Of a stretch of DNA of 64,000 nucleotides, positions 55,407 to 64,000 are shown in pieces. Where the stretch lies: positions 62,001-126,000 of the forward strand of contig JAJIRX010000781.1 of NCBI GenBank assembly GCA_023853785.1, written 5' to 3'. The stretch is from Psilocybe azurescens (taxonomy: Eukaryota; Basidiomycota; Agaricomycetes; Agaricales; Agrocybaceae). The notes beneath the pieces were generated by a model. The model did no database searches and was not told the origin of the DNA. It saw nothing but the letters and a program-made list of their open reading frames with translations. The stretch's first letter is position 1; each line of letters opens with the position of its first letter. A program made the translations under genes and the position numbers.

Positions 55407-57549
55407 TTAAGTATGGAAGCAAAAATCAAGTGAGTAGACGTTGGGACGAGAAAAGCAATATGGGGCCCACTTCAATAGGCCCGAATCGAGGATGTCGTCA
55501 TTAATATCGACATCGTTCCCATTTTCATCTTTGGACTTTGTTATGTCGAAGCACGCTATAACTGACGCTATCATTAACCACATCTATATGAATTAACATT
55601 GATGTGAGATTCGTGATTGTCATCAACACTTCGTGAAATGTTAATCATGATCGGTAGAACTCACAGTAGAGCTAGCAATGTGTTGTCCAACGCAAACTCT
55701 GTAGGTGCAAGGAAGATCATACATCACCCTTGAGAACAACGACCAAACTAGACATGTAACTTTAATCCAAGCTCACCGACGGCCGAATCCATACGCTAGT
55801 ACACGATCGTCGTCATTCAATATTCCGTCTTCATTGAAGAACCTGTCCGGCTTGAAGGAAAACGCATCAGGATAGACTTCTTCGTCGTGCGTCATTGCCC
55901 TGTGAAGTAACCCATATAAATTTACTGCACATACAAAGAATTATTGGTTGAGATTGACCAGATGTTGGCAAAAACTGCGGTTCCTACGTCAGTGTAGTAC
56001 CAATCAGTACAACGTTAAAAAATAGGAGTGTATAAAGTACCTTCAGGTATCAAATATCCCTTAAAATAATCATCCTCTATCAAGCGATGCGGTATACCGA
56101 TTGGCAATGGAGGCCTAAGCCTCATCACCTCACGATATATAGCTTCAACGTAAGGCATTGACGTGCGATCGTCGAGCGTCGGAAGACGCGTTGAGCCAGT
56201 TACACGGTCAATCTCTGCTTGGGCCTTCTTCTGAACATCCGAATTTACAGCCATGAAGTAGAAAAATGATCCAGTAGCCGATATTGTCTGTGATTCAGGT
56301 ATTAGTAAATTTTAACAATTGCATTAAAATTTGGGGTGAGTCGCCGTACGGTATCTGATGCACCTGATGGAAACATTGAGCACAAAATATAGGGAGAAGA
56401 ACTTAGATAAAGTGCTACCTACCGCCATAAAACGTGTATGCGATGTTCTGCATCGCCTGCTCTTCCCTCTTTGGAGGCGCCAAAATTTTGTTTTTTCTCA
56501 AAGAAGTCAGTGAAAAAGATGGGACAGCCCTGCCCTCTTCCTGATCCATATATCTTGAGCATCTGCGTGATACCTACAACTTTCTTGTCGCACTCACGAA
56601 AGCCGTCTTCATCTTATCCACCGGGATTCTTATCATCTCCTCTGTCAGGCAACGCACTATGTCAGCCTGCTTCCTGGACGTGGCTCCAGGAAACCAAGTT
56701 GGAACGTGTTGAAGAAAAGGGAAAGTGTTGATCAAACTACTACCCGGCACAAGTAGATCGGTTCCAAGCTTGATGGCTTCGTCCGCTATAGCAACGCATG
56801 GGTCCTGGATGGACTTGACTTCAAGCCCATACATCATCTCCATTGCGAGAGATATGGAAAGCCTATAGAGAGAAATGCAACGATTCTATCATTCTGATTC
56901 GATATATCATAACTAAATCATTCACATTTTGTTGTGGGTGTCGAAGTCCTCTGGAGTATCGTGTAGGGCTCGAAGAAGCTGATGAACCTTTTTCACTTGA
57001 ATAGGGTAGTATTTTTGGGATGCTTTGAGGTTGAAGTTCTGTTGACTGATCTTGCGGTGTTGTCTCCATTCCTCCCCGTACTGGAAGAAAGCAAAATTGT
57101 ATTGCCATCCCATCCTAAATGGCGTCAACTCTACTCAGATGGTTATAAAAATTGTGTCTCACAGCTTTAATATAGGTATCACCGGCCTATCAGAGTAGAT
57201 TCTTGCCCTCTTCTCAAATATTTCAATCGCATCGTCCCGGTTATTGACGATAAGTACGCGGTTTCCCAACGCTTCTGCGTAGAGAATAGAGCCTATTACA
57301 AGATGTAAGTAACGGAATGTAATGAAAGAATAATATAAAATCCGACGAACTGTTGTATTTCTTTCCCCAATCAACATAGCATAAGGCAGGTTTAGCCGCT
57401 GGGAAGTCGAATATGTTTCCGATGAGCGGTTTGGGCTTTGGACCGGGGGGGTAAGGCGGTCGAGCTTTGGCACGAGCTAGAAAGTCGATGAATATCTTCA
57501 GTCCTAAAATCGCTAGAAGCGCATAGACCATAGCTATAGAGTCAGCCAT
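55407..57549 (-). CDS. Cytochrome P450 monooxygenase
   Basis: Membrane-anchored haem monooxygenase, roughly 500 residues in about ten exons. ATG at 57549: hydrophobic anchor (MVYALLAILGLKIFIDFL) then the proline hinge PPYPPGPKPKPLIGN. C-helix region EEWRQHRKISQQNF. The I-helix motif GGASDTTISATGS is assembled from a 14-nt exon (56350-56363). K-helix ExxR in YREVMRLRPP, PERF-like FKPDRFF, and the haem-binding signature YGFGRRVCVGQ with its Cys ligand, split by an intron. Stop at 55407-55409 after FCFHT. In the exon around 56440-56540 two opposite frame shifts (A5 run at 56513-56517, then the GGG near 56465) replace an expected FFTDFFEKKQNFGAS with an out-of-frame stretch, while the net frame is kept. 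Agaricomycete P450s of this type often act on secondary metabolites or aromatics; the substrate is unknown. Confidence 0.86.
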
Positions 57550-59403
57550 GTTCGTCGAGTGCAGTCAAGAAGCACCGCTGGGTATTGAGAATAAGTGTGG
57601 CCGGGTATAAACCAAAACATGTGAGCTTTCCCACCAGGTCTAAATAGCGCTAATATCTCACACATGGAAGAATGAGGTAAACGACTCACGTTCAGGGTAA
57701 TGGCAGACAGCTGCAATTGATGTAGCATGAAGCTTAAAAACATGCACGGTAGTCATTTGGAACTTCTCAAATAAACTTTAGATGAATGTCCTCACAGTCA
57801 TTTCAATTGAAGCTTTGTTAGATTAGATCGCTGAAACCAAAGTCAGTCAGAAATGGGTGAAAGGCTATGATTACACTCACGGTACTGTCAAAGATAAGCT
57901 TATCATTCTCAGCCTTCAGGTCATCGATTCAAGAATCACAGGAATAGATAGATACTTGTGGCCATTGATTTTAATTGAAGAATCCCATGACCGAGTCTTA
58001 GTGGTCAGATGTTGGTCAGATGATTGATTGGCACTGTACTTTGGCAATGGACCATTGATAGAGTCTTTGAATGTTCCCGTTGATAGCATTGGCCCGCCCG
58101 GTGGCCAATCAGTAGCTTTCCTTGCCACGGCCGTTGTGCGGAAGACGAAAGTACGTACTTAATTTTGGAGATGAGATTCCTGATGTTGAAGCAAGATGGC
58201 CAGAAGTAGATACAGGCATGTTTCCATACTTAATTCAATGATTGAGTCGCTATCGGAACCAAGTCAGAACTTGGTCAGAACATAGAACAAACGTCGAGGG
58301 TTGGCTGAGGGTTGGTCGCGTCTCAATACATATCATTACCATGTAATCAAAAACTTCCTGTGACAATCCGGTATATTTCTCACACGTTGATTATCTTTCC
58401 TTTTATCTTACTTGGCTTCATGGCCATTGCTTTGCACGGCATAACAAGTCCTTTTGTGGGACTTTTTTGAACCCCTTTCTTACTTATGCTTACACTTTTT
58501 AGCATCAAAATTTTATAATTACATACACTGAACAATTCATCATGCACACATCAGCAAATCCTGATTTTTGGCTATAGTCAGCCATAGCATCACACTTAAA
58601 TTGTGTAACATCAAACCATCAAAGTGTTACATGACACATCACTAACTTGTGGTGAGGGCTGAGGCTTTGCCCGGCATTAACGAGTTCTTTTATTTTTTTA
58701 CACCTGAATTTGCAATAAAATATATATCATAATAATTGTTATTATATTATTATTAATCATGATTCATGATAATTTAATCACATGTCAGCCAGTTACTGGT
58801 TACTTGCAGCAAATTCACATGACATTAGCAAGATCAAGTGGATTCATGTGAATTGTTGAATCTGTTAGCCTTAGAATCAAACAAGACATCAAATTTATCT
58901 AAAGAGAACAAGTCAGGTGATCAACTGAGGAGTTGAACAAGGGATAGTCATAGGTGCATCTGAAAATCACAATTACTTTGGTGGGATATATTTTATGAAT
59001 CTTACATCTTTACTAAAGATAAAAATTAATAAGTGAAAGTAATTTTAAGAGGAATTAACAAAAGTGATGTAAATAATTGGTATGCATAAGAGAGAAAGAG
59101 TCAAACTCCAAATCACTGAGAGAACAAGATTTGAAGCGCACATAAAGTTTATCAGATGGGCATGCAAAAAACTGTTGTGAATAATGAGGATCAAATTCTT
59201 TAGTAAGCTTAGTTTTTTCTTCTTTTTCGTCAACTGATATATCCTTGTTCTAATACTGCTTCAAATTCAAACAAATCTATATGTTTAATGTCTTCTACTG
59301 AGCAAGAGAATACTCAGACTAAAGATAAGAGTTTCATTATGCAATAATCAGATTCTATTGAATAGTAACTCATATTTTGCAGCATTGGCTGCTTTGTTGT
59401 CTC
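57550..59403. other. AT-rich non-coding stretch, start of the repeat island
   Basis: No gene recognised. Around 57950-58330 several TGGTCAGA/TTGGTC motifs resemble the subterminal motifs of the hAT-like element further right, so a degraded related element is possible. From about 58400 the sequence is strongly AT-rich, with a TAATAATAT-type stretch at 58715-58760. Confidence 0.4.
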
Positions 59404-59411
59404 AATACACA
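59404..59411. repeat. Left target-site duplication of hAT-like element
   Basis: AATACACA, identical to 60746-60753 across the element. Confidence 0.8.
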
Positions 59412-60745
59412 CAGTGTTGTCATTGACCCAGTCAGACCTGGTCAGTCAATGGGTCAGTCAAAAAAGGGAGAAGTCAATATTTTGGGTCAGACCCAGTCAA
59501 TAAAATTTGTGGGATACTGTATGTGACCCTGAAGTTGGCCATTTCAAGTTGCATATAAAATAGCACCAGAGTGAGAGGTCCTGAGGTAAAAAAATATCCT
59601 GGCTGGTACAAATATGTCTCAAGGTATTCAGTTTGAAGTTTCATAATTTTAGTCCATTGAAAAAGTCCTCAGTGAATATTTTCATCCTGATGACCTAAAA
59701 TGACGCTTGACAGAGAACTTGGCCAGCCCCAATTTCAATTCAAATCTTGTTTGGTTCATTACATTTTGAACTGATATCTTAAAATAGAACACTGACAATT
59801 TTGGTCTTGTAGAATAATATACCTGTATCTCAGGTGATAAAGAACAGAAAAATCTGAAACTTGGTGATTCATATTAGCTTAATATTTTAATAATTTTCTC
59901 TGACTTTTGTTAATTTTAACTTGGATTTGACTATGTTATTCTTTCTGACCTCTGTGTAGAGGAAATATGGTGTTTTTAGCAATACCTGCCTATAGCTCAA
60001 GCAAATTTACAAATAAAATTTGTGCCAGTGCTGTATACAAGACAGAATGGTCTACCCATAATTAACTGACCAGAATTTTTGAAGCCCTATTAATTATCAC
60101 CTCAAAATTGCCTAGTTGCAAGGTGTAGGTGAGATCTGTTGTTTGAGAATGAAGTGCTGGATGGTTAGATATTTTCAGACAAATTTTTAGTAATGGCAGG
60201 AATATTTCATAATTCCATGCCTGAGCCATCATTGTCAGAGTGTTTATACCTAATTTTTTTGGTGAGGGGATTGGCAATTCTGGCTCTGGGTGGATGGCTA
60301 TTTTGGGGTGTCACTTTTGAACAAGGAAACAGTGACATATGTATGATGAAACTAAGGCAGTCCTTGCCTCATAACCATAATTCAAGCCACAATTTCAATT
60401 TTATTCTTAGCCAAAGCTATAGAGCTAATAAAATGCTATCTAACAGTACCAAGTTTGATGAATTTCATCCACTACATGATACTCCAGGAAATAATTGGCC
60501 ATGTTCAGGGTCGGGGTATAGTACTGGCTATGGGTTACCAAAGTGAGGAACAATAAGAATGAGTAAATTAATAATCAAGGGTCTGTGGTATCAACTGAAT
60601 AAGCAGGCTAAAAGTTGCATTTAGACTAAGAATAATATAATCAAAATATAGTGGTGGCATGACTTTGACCCCTTGACCTTTATTGACCTGACCAATTGAC
60701 TTGACCTAAATTATTGATCAAGTCAATCAGGTCAAGACAACACTG
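59412..60745. mobile_element. Non-autonomous hAT-like DNA transposon
   Basis: A 1,334-bp segment bounded by inverted CAGTGTTGTC termini: left 59412-59421, right as GACAACACTG at 60736-60745. It is flanked on both sides by the identical 8-bp sequence AATACACA (59404-59411 and 60746-60753). An 8-bp target duplication plus CA-G-x-G-type ends is the hallmark of the hAT superfamily. The repeat extends imperfectly (TTGACC after one unpaired base). Both ends are crowded with TTGACC/GGTCAA and related motifs, for example 59425-59500 and 60665-60735, as expected for subterminal transposase-binding sites. The interior has no transposase-like frame. Intact target duplications suggest fairly recent insertion. 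Confidence 0.8.
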
Positions 60746-60753
60746 AATACACA
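60746..60753. repeat. Right target-site duplication of hAT-like element
   Basis: AATACACA, identical to 59404-59411. Confidence 0.8.
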
Positions 60754-60967
60754 GAGAATGTCAAACCACTTGGAACTTTGGCAGGTCAGTCATGTTCTCT
60801 TAATGTATTCCCATCATACTCACAGACAGCTGATGTACCCTCACACACCACAAGCTCTGCTGATACCATCATCATTTCTCATCTTCCTGTGATTGTAGTC
60901 TCCATTGCCACAGCAGCTGTCAACTTACAAAAGTATCAGGCAGATTATTGATTGGATTTGTCATTGG

Positions 60968-61383
60968 TAGGGAACTGCACGGGTTACCCATAAATTTTCA
61001 TGGGTTTTTATGTAATTAGCTTGTAGAGACAAATTTTACCTTTTTTGCAAATTTTTTGTGCAAATCGGTGCGGAATCGAGTGAGCTATACTCCTACCAAG
61101 TTTGGAGCCAAAAGCAACGCAAACTGATACCGTGACATCACGATTTCCGAGCTGCAAACACCTAATTTGGCGAATTTCCAAATTTGGCATACCCGCCATC
61201 AATGTTGAGCTCATTGCATGACCAGCGCTGGACCTCAGTGCCCCAAACTTGCAGAGGGCATAACTTTGTGAGTTCTCAACCGATTTGCATGAAATAAATT
61301 GTAAAAATTGGATAAAATTTGTGTCTATTTGATTAACATTAAAAACCCGTCATTTACTCGCACGTAACCCGTGCAGTTCCCTA
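60968..61383. mobile_element. TA-flanked MITE with 20-bp terminal repeats
   Basis: A 416-bp unit whose first 20 bases (TAGGGAACTGCACGGGTTAC) recur as the exact reverse complement at 61364-61383. The outermost TA on each side suits the TA target duplication of Tc1/mariner-type elements, leaving 18-bp repeats that start GGGAACTGC. It has no coding capacity. The perfect repeats imply that the copy is young. Confidence 0.78.
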
Positions 61384-61726
61384 ACTACTAAACTACAGTA
61401 AAGCTGAAAAGCTAAGCATATACACTATGTAAGACTACATACCAACACAATTAACAACAAACCAAAAGAAAGATCATGCAGAAAAACAAGTAAACATACC
61501 CCAAGGACAATGGGGAGGCAGCAATGATATGGAAAGGAAAGAGAAGGAAAAGGGATTTTCCCACAGGCATTGCTATAGCCCTGTGCCGCAAAAGAAACAC
61601 AGAAGTAACCGAGCAAACAAAGTGCGAGTATCACATGCAAAGTATAACCAAAGGGTGAGCTTATGATTATGATGACATGTTTTAAATTACAAATTCACGT
61701 GGTTACGTTACAAAGTCACATCACGT

Positions 61727-62267
61727 TGTTGAAGATCACGTTGGCGATCACAGGAGTTGTGACGCCGTTGAATCCTGAGTTAAAGAACGAGTCTTTACTT
61801 ACATAAAGAACTTCGTAACCAATGTATAGCACTCTCTAGTATTCTATAGCATCAGTTTTGTGTAAGAATTCTAGAACAGATAGCTTGGTAGTTGTTTGCA
61901 AGGCAAACAACTGAGAATGAATTGATATTCACCTAGAACAGATACACTAGGTAATGATTTAGTACAACAATTCAATATGCTAAGTAAGAAAGAATAATGC
62001 TCACCTCAAAATCTTGTATATAATATAGTTTGTTATCAAGATTCATATCTACAAAGTGAATAGAAACTAGTATAAGTGTATTGTGTGCTGCAATAAAGAT
62101 AAAAATTGAATATATTGTATACTACAAATGAAAAGGAATAGCACAATAATGCACCATTAATGAACCAATATATATTAATAAAAATACATACAAAGTTTTG
62201 AAGAACCAGCAGTCACATAGCCAAATGGCTGTGAGGTGCTATTGTGTTTGCTTACTGTATTCCAACA
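61727..62267 (-). repeat. Copia 3' long terminal repeat
   Basis: Read on the minus strand it begins TGTTGGAATA directly after a purine tract (GAGAGGGAG, complement of 62268-62276) and the end of the RNase H frame, as a 3' LTR should. It ends ..TCTTCAACA at 61727, giving TGTTG..CAACA termini, about 541 bp. The 61727 boundary is inferred from this terminal pairing. No 5' LTR occurs in the window. Confidence 0.6.
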
Positions 62268-62274
62268 CTCCCTC

Positions 62275-62765
62275 TCAAGCCAATACAAGGCTAAGCTCAG
62301 AAGTGAAGTGTTTGATCTTGGGCAAAGGTAGGGCCTTGGTGAGAGTATCAGCAATCATTTTGTCAGTAGGACAATAGATAAGGCAAAGGGAACTGTCTTT
62401 GATGATCCAGTGGATAAAATAGAATTGAATATCAATTTGTTTCATTTGTGCATGATATTGGTGGTCTTTTGTGAGGGCAATAGCTGACTGGTTGTCAGAA
62501 AATAAGATAGTGGCTTCCAGAGAAGTGACAAATAGCTGAGAGATGAGTGAACAAAGCCATAAGGCTTCTTTTGCAGTGTATGTAGCTGCAACATACTCAC
62601 TTTCCATTGTGGAAAGCAAAATGATCTTCTGGCATTTAGTAGTCTATGAAAAAGTGTCACCATGTAGTAGAAAAGCATACCCTGAGACCACATGACAATC
62701 TTTGGCCATGTTACCATCCACATCTGCATACCCAGTGAGCTCCTTCAAAGTGCTGCCATATGAAA
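62275..62765 (-). pseudogene. Ty1/Copia polyprotein fragment (RNase H domain)
   Basis: The C-terminal end of a Copia pol gene. Catalytic acidic residues of RNase H are recognisable in GYADVDGN, MESEYVAA and FSDNQSAIALTKD; the frame ends KIKHFTSELSLVLA. An in-frame TAG (62644-62646) interrupts it upstream, and homology stops near 62765 before the microsatellite. Integrase and reverse transcriptase are absent, so the element is truncated and dead. Confidence 0.85.
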
Positions 62766-62859
62766 GCCATAAGTTGCATGTACCCTTCAGATAGCAAAAT
62801 TATGCTTAACAGCCTCTGTCAGAGTTTCTCTTATTTACTTCTATTTTCATTTCATGATT

Positions 62860-63042
62860 ATCTTTTATCTTTTATCTTTTATCTTTTATCTTTTATCTTT
62901 TATCTTTTATCTTTTATCTTTTATCTTTTATCTTTTATCTTTTATCTTGTATCTTATCTTTTATCTTGTATCTTATCTTTTATCTTGTATCTTATCTTTT
63001 ATCTTGTATCTTATCTTTTATCTTTTATCATATCTTTTATCA
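62860..63042. repeat. ATCTTTT microsatellite with degenerate longer units
   Basis: About twelve near-perfect ATCTTTT heptamers, followed by several copies of a compound unit of the form TATCTTTTATCTTGTATCT. It ends exactly at the TA that begins the Tc1-type element. The array generates artefactual frames encoding leucine/phenylalanine/tyrosine repeats. Confidence 0.9.
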
Positions 63043-64000
63043 TACAGTGAGGGACAAAACTGTACCAATATTTTAAGTATTTCCAATAAATCATGAATAA
63101 CTTGGGAACTAAGAAAGCTAGAGTCTTGAATTTTTAAAGATAGGTAGCCTTGGATATTATCTATCTAACTATATGACAATAATTACATAATCATGTTTTT
63201 CTCCCACACTATAAATTGTTTAATAAATTAAGTGCATTGGTACAGTTTTGTCACTCTCAGTCAAATCACCTGACTTTGTTGATTATAACCAAATATATAC
63301 AAGTAAAATCACATAATTCAAGTGCAAAGAGTATATATACTCTTGTACATTGATTACAACACCCCAACTTATCATTTCACCATGCACAGACTTACTATTG
63401 CCCAATGCACTCACATTATCTTTCTTCTTAATAAAGGAGATTCTGTTCATCAAATTGAAGCAACTACTGGTGTTTCCATGTCCTCTATATCTTGTATCTG
63501 CAACAAACACTGTTCTGATCTTGCCAAGTCCACTGGTGGTTGTCCTCAGAAACTTTCACCCTCCAATATGCAGTATGCACTCTATCTTATCACTTCTTGC
63601 AAGGCTGAAAATGCTGTTGAGGTTACCAAAACCTTAAAAGAAGTCACCAATCAGTCTCTTACACCAAAAATAGTTTGCTGGGCCCTTCAAAAAATTGAAC
63701 TAAAGGTTGTAGTCAAGAAAAACAACCTCTACTCTCCAAACACCATAAGAGGGAATATATGGACTTTGCAATGGCTCACCTACACTGGACCATTGATGGC
63801 TGGAAGGTTGGCTTTACAGATGAGACTGAAGTCAATCATATGGGGTCAGATGGGAGGAAGTGGGTGTGGAAAATGCCAGAAGAAGCACTTTCTGATAGGC
63901 TGGTAGAAGGCACAGTCAAGTTTGGAGGAGGATCTTTGATGTTTTGAGGCTGTATGTTTTGGGAAGAAGTTGGATATGGGGCCAAGATTGATGGGAGGAT
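63043..64000 (+). mobile_element. Tc1/mariner-type transposon, cut by window end
   Basis: Begins TA then CAGTGAGGGACAAAACTG, typical of Tc1-like termini. The transposase frame starts at ATG 63382: an N-terminal helix-turn-helix (LNKGDSVHQIEATTGVSMSS), then VVVKK. The catalytic part (WKVGFTDETEVNHMGSDGRK, VEGTVKFGGGSLMF) lies one frame away, the shift falling at the AAA near 63738-63740. TGA at 63944-63946 replaces the expected Trp before GCMFW. The first DDE/D aspartate (TDETE) is present; the others lie beyond the window. Probably inactive. Confidence 0.85.

Noticed and set aside
57916..58330. Cluster of TGGTCAGA-like motifs suggesting another hAT element
   Set aside because: No paired termini or target duplication could be found, so it is only mentioned as a possible relic.
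62760..63096. Two frames encoding repeated LSFIFYL-type hydrophobic units
   Set aside because: They are produced by translating the ATCTTTT microsatellite; no flanking gene structure.

Overview
This window is nuclear DNA from a basidiomycete fungus, most likely an agaricomycete. Genes carry many short introns of about 50-65 bp with GT..AG ends. A FunK1-type kinase, DASH-complex DAM1, condensin CAP-G, COPII SEC23, paired GFA-domain proteins and a fungal P450 all point the same way. Gene density is high from about 2 to 57.5 kb. From about 57.6 kb to the end the sequence turns AT-rich and holds only transposon remnants.

Layout. 2-6 kb (+): an ERV25-type p24 cargo receptor, then a FunK1 kinase. 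6.2-16.8 kb (-): a poly-Q nuclear-looking protein, a C-terminal RING-H2 protein and SEC23 copy 1. 16.8-19.8 kb: no recognised gene. 19.8-27.7 kb (+): a hypothetical protein, condensin CAP-G and DAM1. 28-38.8 kb (-): MAPEG protein 1, a very long low-complexity protein, MAPEG protein 2 and two uncharacterised genes. 39.3-49.8 kb (+): a complete second SEC23, an OPT transporter and its decayed tandem copy. 50.9-54.4 kb (+): two tandem double-GFA-domain genes. 55.4-57.5 kb (-): a cytochrome P450. 57.6-64 kb: a hAT-like non-autonomous element with 8-bp target duplications, a TA-flanked MITE, a Copia 3' end with LTR, a heptanucleotide microsatellite and a truncated Tc1/mariner transposase.

Functional themes. 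ERV25 and both SEC23 copies belong to COPII-stage ER export. CAP-G and DAM1 are adjacent, both mitotic, and in the same orientation. MAPEG, GFA and P450 products suit detoxification or small-molecule metabolism, and OPT transporters import peptides or metal conjugates. These groups do not form an evident single cluster.

Two patterns stand out. First, four families (SEC23, MAPEG, OPT, GFA) each occur twice here. Second, many otherwise well-conserved exons are broken by single-base length changes, most of them inside homopolymer runs; this looks more like residual assembly indels than decay, but reads are needed to decide. I found no convincing wholly new multi-gene system. The best leads are the intact SEC23 duplicate, the two newly delimited terminal-repeat elements and a 14-nt P450 microexon.
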